Shown here in pieces: positions 13,001 through 24,978 of a stretch of 64,000 nucleotides of DNA; within the stretch, counting starts at the first letter, position 1; every line of letters begins with the position of its first letter. The notes under the pieces were generated by a model. The model was given only the letters and a program-made list of their open reading frames with translations. It was not told where the DNA came from and did no database searches. This stretch comes from Cinnamomum chago (lineage: Eukaryota; Streptophyta; Magnoliopsida; Laurales; Lauraceae), in contig CP142457.1 in assembly GCA_038049695.1 (NCBI GenBank), positions 27,551,001-27,615,000 on the forward strand, in the 5' to 3' direction. The position numbers were made by a program, and so were the translations under genes.

Positions 13001-16000
13001 TTGGATTTGCTATCAAGAGGGATACCATGTTAAGTTGTTGAGAGGGGTTAGTTATCCTGTGTGGTTGATAAAGTGATGCATGACCTTTTCCCTAAAAAAT
13101 TATCTTTACCTATTAATTTCCTTTGCCCCTTCCTCCGCTTCTTTTCTACCCTTACTTGTCTTCAAATTTATTTTTCTCTCTCAAAATCGAATTGCTAACA
13201 GAGCGTGGAAGTGGTCTAGGCTTGGTAGGGTAACCACAAAAATTCATTAGCTGATATCCAAAGATGTTGCATTGGATCTACCTGAAAAAAATCACAAAAA
13301 TTGCAGTTCCATGTTTTTGGCTGTGGCGATCAATAGATGGGCTTGTGATCTGATTCTTTGCTCCTTGAGGCTTGGATTTAGTATTTCGGTATTTCCCATC
13401 CAAGGAATCAAGAGTTGGAAACAGCCCATGAAAGTTTGAAGACACTACAAGCATTTATCACCTATGATACTGCTGCCCAGATCATTCTAACAGTACTCTT
13501 GAATTCAGCTGAATATACTAATATTTAGTCATTCATTTAATTAACAGTTTGGCTATGTAGGTTGATGGCCTGCCAAGGGGATGAGGTAGGCCAGAGAGGA
13601 CATAGATGGAGGTAGTAAAAATAGATCTTAAGACATGCCACTTATATGGGATTTTGGCTCAGGATAGATCGGCATGGAGAAACAGAGTCGTGACAAGGCT
13701 TTCATGATGATTTATTTATTTATTTTTGCGACTGTTTGGTGTTTAAGTTGGAGATCCAGCTACTGTTTAGAGTTGGTTTTTTATCTATCTCATGGTCTTG
13801 GGCTAAGTTTGAGAACCAATTGGTTGCAATTTTTTCAATGATCATTGCCTTATGATTAGGTCCAGTTTCTGTTTTTTGGGTTTTTTTTTTAAAGACATAC
13901 ATGATACAACAGTTGTGAAGGTGTTCACAGTGGCACCATAACCAAAGATCAACATTAGTAAGTGTTTTTTTTTTGGTTGGATCTGTAAAAGACAGTTGGA
14001 TAACTGTAAATAATTGTTGTTTGGGCTCTTAGTTTGATGTGTGGTGTTGTGCGAGGACAGTCAGCAACTTCCATCAAATTTGTTTTGGTCAAGTTTTAGG
14101 TGGTGTGATCTCTATTAGGACGTCTAATCAGAGAGACTTACAATATGGACTCCCTTGGTGATTTGAATCTATGCTTTCAGGATGAGATAGATGAGCTTTG
14201 CCATCATCCTGTGGCCCTTGAAGGATATCACTAGTGGTATGTTTCAACCTACTGCAGTCCATTTTGGCACAGCAGTTCTTTCTAAGTTAGTGACCTTGTC
14301 TATTAAAAGTCATCATGTATTTTTTCTTGTTCTATCTTTCATGATTTGGTGACAGGACAGAAAATTGGCGGTGGATGTGAGAGAGGTGACTTTCATTTGT
14401 TCAATCTAGATAACAATGTACATTCTGCGTCTTGGTTGCAAATAAAGCTGTTAATTCAAAAGAAAGTTTGAGGAAGGATTCTTTTTAAAAAACTGACTTG
14501 GAAAAGGCCTACTCTCAAAAACTGGGAATTTTTTTTTTTGTTGTATATGGTACATCAAGTGGGTTTTGCGCCCATATGGAGGATAGGGATTAAAGATTGA
14601 ATTCCCACAACTTTGTTTTTTGTGTTTATTAATGGATTATGTTCACGTCTATTTAGCAGTACAAGATATTTGAGGCAAGGAGATGCCGTGTCTCATTTTC
14701 TTATTATTGCGGAAGAACGTTTGGAGGGCTTTTTAGAAAGAGCTTATGGGCCCAACTTGGTGCATGGTTTCAGGATAGAAGGCAATTTGGAAATTACTTA
14801 TCTACAATGTGCAGATGACACACAACTGTTTTGTGAAGCATCGCTAGTGAAGATGGAGAATATTAATGATATCTGTAGCTGTTTAGATTTTGCTTCGGGC
14901 CTAGGAATTAGTACTGACAAGAGTACTTTTTTGGGGACTAGCTCTTCGTTAGAAAAGATCAAAGAGTTGGTTCATATGTTTAGATGCAAAACTGGAATTC
15001 TACCAATCATATATCTAGATTTTACCATTAGGCAATGTGAGATTCAGTGGTAAAGAAAGTAGAGAAAATTGGTTAGTTGGAAGAGGAGATACCTGTTATC
15101 ATGGGGCCTCATCACATTAAGGGTTAACCTTCCATTGTACTACTTATCTTTGTTTTAGGTTCCAATGTCTGTAGCTAACTAGATGAAGAGACTTCAGAGG
15201 GAAATTTTGTGGGAAGGAAACATATAGAAAAGAGGAATACTTAATGGTGAACTGGGAGGAGTATTCTAAATCCAAAGGAGAAGGCACTCTTCTTGTTGGA
15301 AGGATTATGAAAAAGAATTGGGATATGAGTGAAGTGAGGGAATCAAAGTTTGCGTGTGCGCGCGCTCGTGTGGGGGGTGTGGGCGGGTGTGGGTGGGTGT
15401 GTTTATACCTCTGGTCAATACACACAAACACACCCTACCCAAGTCCCTAACCAATCTTGAGTATTTTTCTGCACATGTATGGTGGGATTTAAGTTATTTG
15501 CATCTTTGTTTCCCAGATTGTACAGAGTTTCATCATGTAACGGGTTTTTCATTACCCGATGCTGTCACATTTTTGGTGGGAAAGTGGTTTGGGGCTTGGT
15601 GCTGACAGTTCCATGATATCTACAGAGAAACAAAATACAAAACAAGATTGAATGGAATTGGTTGTCCTACCTTCAGGATCGACCATTGTATTTATACATC
15701 AGAGATGCCCAATTTGGGCTACAATTACAATCTATCAAATCTCCTATTTTAGTATGTAGTGCCGTACAAGTTTGACTAATATCAATCAATCAAATCTCCT
15801 ATTTTAGTATGTAGTGTTGTACAAGTTTGACTAGTCTACAATAAGACGGGCTTTGCAGATGTGTCATGGGTCGTGGGCTTTATAGGTCGTTGACACCCCC
15901 CCTCAAATTGATGATGGAGAATCGACAAGCATCAATTTGCTCACTAGGAATTGATGGCGTGGTCATGGCAGTCCTTTCATGAGTATGTCCACAATTTGTA

Positions 16001-19000
16001 GACTTGAAGAGATGTGAGGAAGGCTGATTGTGTCACGAACAAATTCATCACGAATGAAATGGCAGTCCCTCAATGTGTTTAGTCCGTTCATGGAAAACGG
16101 GATTTTCAGTAATACGAATGGCACTTGTATTGTCAGCATTTAGAGGTGTTGGAGTAGTCTGAGGAAACCCAAGTTCTGAAAGTAAGCCCCGGAGCATGCA
16201 GTAGACATTGCTCGATATTCCTCTTCAGTAGTAGATTTGGATACTGTCCTGTTTTTTACATTTGCATGAAATTAAAGAGTCGCCTAAATACATGCTCCAG
16301 CCTGTTCAGAAGGTATTTGGCTGAGTATGAGTCGGTTGATTGTGATTCATTGTTGTCTATTCTTAATGATGTCTTTATTTGCAGGGAAAGTCAGGATTAG
16401 AGAATTTGGCATGGATTTTGTGGGATACTTATCAATGAAATCCATGTTTTTGAAGTTGGCCTCGGATTCTCATTGATTTTCTTATGCTCAGGCTTGGTGT
16501 AGATTAGTGCAGGCCTGCCTCCAAGAGCTTTTTTGCTAGTGTGCTTTGGCAGGAAAGGTGCTAACGATGGGTGTTTGCAGCAGGAGAGGCATTGCTCTAG
16601 AGAACACTATATTTGTCACTTTTCAAAATTGAAGAAGAATGGATTAGTAACCTTTTTTTGATATGTGGATTCTTAAGATATATGGAGTGAAGTTTGGTTA
16701 ATCATTTTGCACTTTGGTGGGTGGGAGTGGGTTGGAGGATTTCATTATTCCATGGGGAGGAGTGTCTTTTTTTGAAGAAGCCAAATCTTGTGGATTATGG
16801 TGCATGGGGCAATAATATGGTTGGTATGGAAAGAGAGAAATAGGAGGATACTTGAGGGTAAAGAATTGCAAGAGGACGAAGATGTGGATTTGATTCATGC
16901 AAGAATGGTGCACTGGCTTCAAGAAAAAAGGAATTTTAGGATTTTTAAGAGAAACTGTGATGTAGAATTGGGAGGAAGCCAAGGTGGTTGGGTGAAAGAC
17001 GAGAAGAAGCTCAGTCCGATGTGCTTCCAAATTCCGGTTGGGTGAAATTTAATGTCGACGGGGAAACCGAAGGAAAATCAGGGTCTGCCGGCATTGGTGG
17101 GGTTCTTAGAAGATATAAGAGGAGAAGTTCTTTGTTCCTTTTTGGGTCCAGTGGGTATGAAGGAATCTAATGTGACAAACATGGGGTAGGGAGGTGCTAA
17201 AATGTTCCAAGGATTGCCTTTCGGGCAGATTCATCATTGATATCCACTTGAAAAATACAATCAAGTGGCTACTCAAGAAGGGGGGCTGTTCCATGGAGAT
17301 TGACTTTCATTTTTAGGAAGATTTGGTTACTTTGAGAAGAAATCACATTTGAATTCAGTATATTGTAAGGGAGGGCAATGGGAGCGGATCAGTAGGTCAA
17401 ATAAAGAATTGAAAGATCAATGAAATTTTGGGATAAATTGATGCTATTCAGGTTCATTGTTGTGGAAGTGTTTTTTCATCACAGGATATTCCCCTTATTC
17501 TGTTATGAAAATGACACCTTTTAGCTTTTCGTATAATATTTTATTTTTAATATTATCCTTTTGATTGCTGAATAAAAAATATCGTCAAAATCATCTCTCC
17601 ATGAGCCACCATCAACATATACAATGTGTGCCAGCCGATTCATTATCAAGCCCATAGTTCAAAATAGCTATGAAGCGGCCATATTATCGGCTGTAGCGGT
17701 TGAGGCTACTATGTTATTTTGAAAACAGCGGTGCTACAGTCTAAAACATAATAGAACCAAGCAATTTTAATTTATAACACTGTTTTTTTCTATTTCTCCT
17801 CCTCAATAGCATTTTTTATGGTTGTCTTTACCCTTATATGACTTCAAATTAATTAAAAAAACACAAGATTAGTTGCTACACAAGATTCAAAATTCGTTTA
17901 ACACTTAAAATTTTCACACTTATATGCTATGTATCGCCGCAACCGCTACACGTCGCCTGCGACATAGCATTTTGGCCACTGCCCGCTTTGCCCACCGCAA
18001 CCGCTATTTTTATCCTTGATCAAGCCACATCAAAAGCCATCACTTTCATACAAAGTGGGGCCCAACTCGTCAGCAATTGGACATCCAACTCTATAGAATT
18101 CTTGCATCAGTTGTCACCTTCCTCTTTTTTTCCTTTTCTTTTTTTTTTCTTTTTTTTTTCTAATGAGTTGTCGCATGAATTGTTTAACTTCATGTTGGCT
18201 TAGCATCTAAGCAAAGCTTATAGAGAGTCTAGGTTTGTGTTAGGATTAAGTGTAGTTAGGGTTTTATTCTCTTTAAATATGGCTACTTATATGGATGTAA
18301 TATATATCATTTGGTAAGTATTCTCTTTGTGCATGTTTGCCTTGCAGCAGGTATCCAACTTTAAAAAACTCAGGTCTTGCAGAAGTTTCAAGAATCTAAA
18401 ATCTTGTTCCAGTGTTTATGAAGTCGAACATGGTTAAGTCTCTTAAGCCATTTTTTTTTTAGTGGTATGACTTGGATTAGCATTCAAACCCAGCCTTAAA
18501 TTAAAAATAAAACCTGAGTCACGGGTAAGCAGGTAGACATAATAGGGAATATGAGTATTTCTTTGGTTAAAAAAAAAATCCAATGGTACTTTTAAGGCTA
18601 TTGTGAAGAATTGAAGACTAGGCCATTTCTTAAAATAAAATGAAGACTAAGAGAGCTAAGTTCCTAAGCATGATGGGTTGGGAGTTGGGACTGGTGCCCA
18701 ATTTGGTAGCACTAGTGCAATTCTTAAACAATATGAATCAACTGGTACATGTTCATGATTTCCGCTTCTTGTTTCATTTTAAAATGTTCATGATGCCTGA
18801 GATGTTTATTTGAATGCTTATTTTGTCTCTCCAAGTTTTCATGTTTTCCATTAACTTACCTCTTCCCAAAACAAATAAAAAAAAACAAAAAAAAGTTTTC
18901 CACTAACTGCTTGTATTTTTATTTGTTGTTCTGGAAAATGCTCACACACTCACCTAGGTCCCTCACCATCAGTGCTCCAGCCAGGATTCCTGGTTGTTTG

Positions 19001-19763
19001 TATGGAAGGGAGGTGCCTCACCATTAACTGCTTGTAGGTATGTATTTATTTGCCTATTGCGAATGTGTTTTGTGCAGACTTTACATTTGTTCTTTTTTTT
19101 TTTTTTCGCCTTATTTCTTGAGTTCTTATGGGTATCAAAATATTCTATCTATTTATTGGTCTAGTGTTTTGTTTTCATGTTGAATTCCCTTGAGTTCATG
19201 TTCCACCATATCCCTTTACAGTCCTCCATCTGATCCTTAATCTTATTATCCCTTGGGCAATAAGGATGGGATATCGGTTTTCTCCTTTTACAAGTGCTAT
19301 GGACGATTTATATATATATATATATATATATATTTTGAATACTTTAGTTGCTATCCAGATATTGGAGAAACGGTTTCACTTGTTTGTTTCTGTTTCTGAT
19401 TAGACTATCCTGCTAATGTTTATATTCCATTTTTCTCTTCTACAGATTAATGATCTCTGTTTTTCATTGGTCCAGGTATTGCCTAACCTATTGAAGTTGT
19501 TAGCACAACTTATTGCCCAACTACCAAAAGATGGCCAAAACGTTGTGCTTGATGAGGCGTATTCTCTAATTGCAGAGTCGGACGACGTTACAAGAAAACC
19601 AATCTTAGTCTCATGGGTACAGTCGCTTTCTTTCCTTTGTTCCCAAAAAATGGCTATTGGTGGCAAGCATGAAGCTGGTGCTATTTCAACTACGGAAGGA
19701 GGCAATATCTCTGGACAGAGTTATGACACCTTAAGATTGAATGTAACTAGTTCGCGTCTGTAA
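10023..19763 (+). CDS. Conserved plant helical-repeat-like protein of unknown function, 5 exons
   Basis: The proposed coding exons are 10023-11661, 12087-12231, 12361-12505, 12622-12867 and 19476-19763; phases agree at every GT-AG junction. The product is 820 aa. The start is ATG 10023 (MAVQTQNLLFLEEW); the frame is open further upstream to 9957, but only through a non-ATG codon and UTR-like sequence. A Pro/Ser-rich spot lies near residues 18-30. The rest is rich in Leu and amphipathic helices without a signal peptide or clear membrane segment, as in ARM/HEAT-type solenoids. That fold is an inference. I recall similar uncharacterised single-copy proteins in many plants but cannot confirm a name. 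An in-frame acceptor at 19446 would add ten residues (830 aa). The frame is intact, so the gene is probably functional; its molecular role is unknown. Confidence 0.85.
12868..14479 (+). other. Proximal part of the 6.6-kb intron 4 of host gene 1
   Basis: The intron opens with GTAAGT at 12868. The first ~1.6 kb is non-coding with no clear element. Parts from about 14100 on may be the decayed upstream region of the adjacent L1 LINE, but the similarity is too weak to place a boundary. Confidence 0.5.
14480..17480 (+). mobile_element. L1-type LINE ORF2 remnant in the intron, split by an LTR element
   Basis: Decayed reverse transcriptase is visible on the plus strand: a DLEKAYS-like palm motif near 14495, LRQGD near 14670, a CADDT box (the YADD/FADD site) near 14810, and GISTDKST downstream. 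The normal L1 order continues with VNWEEYSKSK-EG (15247 on) and WWDLSYLHLCFPD (15480 on). The copia element at 15603 interrupts it. After the break come IIWLVWKERNRR (16815 on) and an RNase H-like start with WVKFNVDG and GSAGIGGVLR (17040-17110), typical of plant L1 elements with a C-terminal RNase H. Several stops and frameshifts make it inactive. It lies in the same orientation as the host gene. Confidence 0.85.
15603..16260 (-). mobile_element. Ty1/copia fragment: LTR plus 3' end of pol, inside the L1 LINE
   Basis: A 293-bp LTR occupies 15603-15895 with TG...CA ends. To its right, on the minus strand, a G-rich polypurine tract (C-run at 15896-15902 on the plus strand) and then the end of a copia RNase H region follow to about 16260; conserved pieces include the HERTKH-type and SSAEAEY-type segments in decayed form. 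This is a truncated, broken fossil. It is younger than the LINE it interrupts. No second LTR was found, so its age cannot be estimated from LTR divergence. Confidence 0.75.
17661..18010. mobile_element. MITE-like element built of GCGG/CCGC words
   Basis: About 350 bp lie between AAAATAGC at the left end and its reverse complement GCTATTTT at the right end. Both subterminal regions repeat GCGGCC, GTAGCGGTTG, CCGCAACCGC and ATAGCATTTTGGCC. The interior is AT-rich and non-coding. The form fits a non-autonomous DNA transposon, perhaps hAT or Mutator type. No clear target duplication was seen. Confidence 0.55.
18011..19445 (+). other. Distal part of intron 4 of host gene 1
   Basis: Non-coding AT-rich intron sequence with poly-T tracts (18125-18162, 19091-19107) and a (TA)n microsatellite at 19312-19334. 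A strong polypyrimidine tract ends in CTACAG at 19445 and a second acceptor, GGTCCAG, follows at 19475. Both keep the reading frame of the last exon. Confidence 0.7.
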
Positions 19764-22500
19764 GAGATCAAGGCTCAATCTCAGTCTCTAGTTATTTTTC
19801 AGTATAGTCTCAGTGCAGGCTGACTAAATAACACAGGAGAACACCTTTCCATGTATTTATTTGACTCATCAAATACAAGTTAAAAATATAGATGCATTTG
19901 TTTTAATGCTATCATAAGCAAACAGAAAAAAAGAGAGGAGATCCTTACAAATAAAATGTGCATGAATTTGAATATGTATGAATCCATGGTCTGATGAGCT
20001 CTACCCAAGGATTAGTGGACCAGTGGTATAGGATTAGTTGTTGTTTGTTTGCAAGAGGTATATAGTAAGAGTGGAGTAGGCGTCACATTATGCATTATGA
20101 AATTAGGGAAGTCAAGGTCCCATCTCATCCCTGCCTTATGTAGATTGGACCTTGACTTCCATCATATTTGAATTACTAGGGTAAAGGGGAGATGATTTGA
20201 TGGTTATCTTTTTTAATATTTACCACTGTTTCTTCACTTCTACGCAATTTCATAAATACAAGGGTTAAGAATTCAATTAACACCAAACAACCCCGTGCTT
20301 TTCCTCAACTAAGTAGCAGAATTAAATCCCAAACCTTTTAAATTTGGTCGTCTTTCTTAATTGCACTTTTTTACTTGACCACTACCTGAGGTTGTTATTA
20401 TTATTATTGTTATTAGCAGCACCACCACCACCACTGTGCTGCTGCTACTGCGGCGACAACGACCACCACCACCACCACTACTACTTAGATTTGCAATATG
20501 TCAACTCCATTCCAGAGTTTCACTTGGAAAGCATGATTGAGACTCTTGGAGGATCCAGCCTACACATTGAAGTTAGAATTACTTTCAAAATACTCGTGTA
20601 TAGGGAATTTGTAATTCTCCAAAAGATGTCCCCTAAGATAGAATTCCTAAATCGTCCTCTTGACAGGAACATCTTGAAATTCTCGAGGAGGTTAGAATTT
20701 AGGAACTCCGAAGGGTGGAAGAGACTATTCATGTGGTCGGAATTTAAAATTCTAGAAAAGAAACATAGTATTTGGAAATGCCAATGGGACAGCTATCACT
20801 TCATTGTCTAGAAATCTCCGGCATCATAAATTCCAATTAGGAATTCTACTAAAGAAACATAGCCTAACCAAATTCAAGAGGATTTGTGATGTTGAGAATT
20901 TCTGATATTGATAGTAAGGTTGTCTGACCCCTAGGCCCCTTAGCATTTACAAATGCTTCTATGGCCATAAGGATTTCGAAATTCCATGTGAGGGACAACA
21001 ATTTGTAAATTCCACATACAAGAATACTCTGAATGAATTCTGCTAAATAAACAACTTCTAAGTCCATAGTTCGTTAAAAAATTGAAGCCCACCTATTGTG
21101 AAATGAGGAGAAATATGTGCAAATTAGATTTATCAAACCCCTTTCTTCCTTCTAATGGGACTGCTTGGCATCATATCAAATTCCTTGTACACGCCTGCCA
21201 TGTTTTAATTTGCATTCATCACAATTTAACACCTATTTTACCCATATCTACTATTTAAATTAAACTTTGAGAAATGTAGATTTTTATAAAACCAACTAAC
21301 TTAGGATGGTCACCAACTTGAAAAAATAAAAATCCAATTGGTGTTTCCTACTAGAGAAGCAAAGTCCTTCAGATTCTATAAAATGGGGTTACGTGTGATC
21401 AATCCAAACATGATACATCTCCTAACCTTTCTAGGTTCTCCATCTCAATATGGAACTAATTCATTCATTATCCAAGGTTATAAAAAAATGCAATTATACA
21501 ATCTTTAACCTTTTAAAACCCAAAAGACACGTGTATATATTATTAATGTGATACTTTGTCAAACCTAATTCATACTTATCCTTCTCACCTCCTGCTCTTC
21601 TTGTCACTACCCAAAATCTGAGATTCATCAAAGTTTGTGAAGTGAAGTAAGCATGTGTCAAATCACATACATTTTTTTTTTCATCGCATATATAGCAAGA
21701 CAAAGTATTTACTAAATAAATCCAATTTATTTAGAAGCAAATATGTAAGCCATCAACTACTAATGTCTGAATATTCAATTACAAAACAAGAAGAATCTCA
21801 AAGTAATAACTTAAATTAAAATTATAATCAAATATCTAAAACTCTATTCTTCAATCTTTAAATCTCCTAAGCTAATTTCTAGGACAATCCTGAAACTCAT
21901 TCACAATGCCCAACCAACCCAATGCACATCATCTAATCTGCACAAGTTGGGGGAAAAGGTGAGGGGGTGAGCTTACCTCTGCAAGTAAACCAAATCATAA
22001 TTAAAACATGCAAAGTAAACATATTGTGGACATGCAAAGCATGCAACACAGTCATACATAGGAGGAGCAATAAAACACAGTCAATGGGATCCCACTACAA
22101 TATTAAAATGCAAAGAAAACTCTTGTTATATCGAAATCATTCGAACCAAAGCTCTCAAAGAAACGGGCAATTTGTACCATACAATTCAATTACTAGGCTG
22201 CAATACAATGAGACAAGGATATATCGTAATATCACATCCTCATGCAGCCACTGAGGAAAAGGCCCTTCCATAACATCCTATGTTTGAGCCATGCCACTCA
22301 AGCATAAAGCTCTCCCAAACAAGATATCCCATGTTCTCCCATGTTCTGAGCCATTTTATCAAGGGAGAATTCCACAAAGTATAAAACTTTTGGATCATTT
22401 TTAAAAAAGTACATAAAAATTTGATTATTTAAAAAAAGTATAGTACGATTATTTTGAGAGATCTTCTAAATGTATATTAACGTTTTTGTTCCACACTCTC
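19764..22500. other. Intergenic with low-complexity DNA and MITE scraps
   Basis: It begins with the likely 3' UTR of host gene 1. Trinucleotide-rich DNA (ATT, CAC, CTG, ACC units) lies at 20395-20490. The stretch 20500-21070 repeats words such as AATTCTA, GGAATT and AAAGAAACATAG (20757-20768 and 20852-20863), which suggests one or more decayed small inverted-repeat elements. The ORFs at 20344-20811 and 21494-21703 have no family resemblance. No gene is evident. Confidence 0.5.
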
Positions 22501-22676
22501 TTTCTCTCTACACCTACCATTAAAGTGTGGGAATTTCAAAATTTTCTTTGCACACCCACCATAATACCTAAAGTAACCCCCCCCCCCTTTCTCTCTACAC
22601 CTACCATTAAAGTGTGGGAATTTCAAAAATTTCTTTGCACACCCCCCATAATACCTAAAGTAACACCCCCCCGCCC
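22501..22676. repeat. 87-bp tandem duplication ending in poly-C
   Basis: TTTCTCTCTACACCTACC begins at 22501 and again at 22588. Each unit continues through AAAGTGTGGGAATTTCAAA and CATAATACCTAAAGTAAC and ends in a C run. The second C run reaches 22695. Confidence 0.85.
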
Positions 22677-22695
22677 CCCCCCCCCCCCCCCCCCA

Positions 22696-23005
22696 AATCA
22701 CCCCCTTGAGCATCACTGCCGGAGGGGGAGAGAGAGGGAGAGACAGCTCGCGAATGAGGGCAAGGAGAGGGAGAGAGAAAGGAGAGGGATAGAGCCCCCC
22801 AATCATCCCCTTGAGCATCACCGCCAGAGGGGGAGAGAGAGGGAGAGACAGCTCGCGAATGAGGGCAAGGAGGGGGAGAGAGAGGGAGAGACAGCTCGCG
22901 AATGAGGGCAAGGAGAGGGAGAGAGAAAGGAGAGGGATAGAGGGAGACGGGGAGGCAAAGGTAGAGGGCAAGGAGAGGGAGAGATGGAGACAAGTAGTTT
23001 GGGGA
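22696..23005. repeat. GA-rich minisatellite
   Basis: The word AGACAGCTCGCGAATGAGGG starts at 22741, 22846 and 22889, each time followed by GCAAGG and GGGAGAGAGA-type purine DNA. The spacings of 105 and 43 bp show nested tandem duplication. CCCCTTGAGCATCAC occurs twice at the unit borders. The overlapping Arg/Glu-rich and Ser/Leu-rich ORFs on both strands are artefacts. Confidence 0.85.
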
Positions 23006-23495
23006 TCCTCCCCAAGGGTATATTAGTAATAACATTTTTTTTATAAAAATGGTGAGTGTGGAAAGAAAAAAGTGGTGTGCATTTTGAAGCTCTCTTCTCC
23101 ATAAAAAGGATTTAAAATGACAAAAATACCCTTCCCTTATGACACTTTTTGTCTTTTATTAACCCTCTTCCTCCCAAAACCAACCTTTTGATATACTGAA
23201 GTGGGCCCTACTAGGTCATTTGGGTTGCACTTAATCATTTCTCTTAAATAGTTTATTAAAGGAAAATCTTGAGAAATGCATAAGGGTATTTTTGTCATTT
23301 TTTTATGGTGAGTACTTGATTGAAAGAAATATGAAAAAATTTTATACTCTTTTAAATTACTCAAATTTTCACATACTCTTTTGCGAATTAGAAAAGAGTT
23401 TTATACCTTTTTTAATGTCTTCCTTATATCAAATTATCACTAGGACCGGAGTCCTCCTATGTATTAACATGGAAGCGACTATATACACATCCAGA

Positions 23496-24201
23496 GTTGC
23501 TCGGTGCACATCCGTCCATGGAACCCTTGTGGACCCCTCTGAAAAAGGACGAAAAAGCCCTCCCTTTCTTCTATTTCCTCTCCCTGCTTGGTAGCCCACC
23601 TCCGCCCACCTCCCTCCTCTCCTTTCCCCTCCCCCTCTCCCTCCTTTTCGTTGCCTCCTTCTCCATCCTCCCTCCCTCTCCTTCTCCGTCCTCTGTCCCT
23701 ACCTAACTCCACCCCCTCTCCATCCCTCCCTCTCCTTCTCCCTATCCCTCCCTCTCCTAGCGCCCACCTCCACCCTCTCTCTGTCTCTCTCCCTCTCCTT
23801 CTCTCGTCCCTCCCTTTCTCTGTCTCCCGTTTGGCTACTCAAGGCCAGACAAATGAGTATATTGTTAGGGCCTTGGTGGACGAAGTGCTGAACAAATGAG
23901 TACATTGTTTAGATACCCAAAGTCGAACAATATACTCATTTGTTCGGCCTTGAGTGGCCGAATGGGAGAGGGACAGATGGAGATCGGGGAGACCAGGAGA
24001 AGGAGAGGGAGGGAGGAGGAAAGGTAGAGAGAACGAGGGAGAGGGAGAGGGAGAGGAATAAGGAGTGGGGAAAGTGGGTGGAGGAGGGCTGCCGAGCAAT
24101 GAGAGGGATGTGTAGGGAGCAAACAAGAAAGGGAGGGCATTTTCTTCTTTTCTTTATGGGGGTCCATCAAGGGTCCTAGCCATTGATATGCACGGAGCAA
24201 G
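23496..24201. repeat. Foldback (long inverted repeat), about 0.7 kb
   Basis: The two halves are reverse complements at low to moderate identity. The best-conserved part is a 37-base core at 23830-23866 pairing with 23926-23962 (four mismatches), enclosing a ~60-base loop. Outside the core, a CT-rich left arm faces a GA-rich right arm. The outer ends again match: TTGCTCGGTGCA at 23498 with TGCACGGAGCAA at 24189, and CCTTGTGGACCC with GGGTCCATCAAGG. A third copy of GAACAAATGAGTACATTGTT sits in the loop. The protein-like ORFs here are compositional artefacts. Confidence 0.8.
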
Positions 24202-24978
24202 AAGTGATGTACAAATAGTCTATAGCGAACCAATTGTATTCATGAAACAATCAAAGTCACATAAACCACTTTCGGCCGATGCATTCAATTCAGAATCCCA
24301 TGACAAATATATAACTCATTGAACCTTACAATCAGTCCCAGATAAGTCACCTAGATAAGCGTAGCACCACCAAATACTAGGACCATAGGCATTTTCATAA
24401 TAAGTAGCATAGTATGTTCAATTAGGAAACCAATCGCATACTTCCAAAAATCTATGTTCTGCACTATAAACCCCTTTCATTTGTAAGTTGTAGTTTGCTT
24501 CTAAATAAAGCATCCTCGCCTGTCACGGAAATCTACTCCCATACCATGGACCCCCTTCCATAGGTAACATGATCCCCAAGCAATCATACCACCTCATACA
24601 TGAATTTCAGACAAGTTGTAGATATAGTTATAACATAACTAATGCCATGCACAAATCAGACACTGATTAAAGCATCATCCTGTGTAAGTTGACACGTGCT
24701 CAACAATTAGCCCATCCAATGAGGAAGGGAATCTCAAGGAATTAATGGAGATTTTAAATGAGAGGTTTGGAGAGAGATTTTAGGAGAGAGGTTAGCTCGT
24801 CTACCATGTAGATTATGTAAGGAATGAGAGATTGTATGGAGATTTTTATGCAACATTTGGATGCGCCACATGTCAATGTGAAACCCATGCCACATGGTAC
24901 TCTTCTATAAGAGAAATCCCCATGTACTTGACGTGGCACCCTCCACAACACACCTCCCCAATTGCTTTAATATATATA
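24202..24978. other. Intergenic, ending in a Helitron-like terminus
   Basis: Non-coding sequence. The last ~300 bases carry a block ending CACCTCCCCAATTGCTTTAA plus TATATATA. The reverse complement of this block, (TA)nTTAAAGC-AA-GGGGAGG, resembles a plant Helitron 5' end and recurs at 26672, 28060 and 30225. Confidence 0.45.

Noticed and set aside
20344-20811. 155-residue protein with Leu and His runs
   Set aside because: The first third is a translated trinucleotide repeat and the remainder crosses word-repeated MITE-like DNA; there is no homology signal.
22477-22971. 164-residue Ser/Leu-rich protein on the minus strand and Arg/Glu-rich proteins on the plus strand
   Set aside because: All are translations of GA-rich and C-rich tandem repeats; several frames are open at once, which is a composition effect.
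23479-24233. Multiple overlapping Pro/Ser-rich and Glu/Arg-rich ORFs
   Set aside because: They lie on the CT/GA arms of the foldback and mirror each other across strands.
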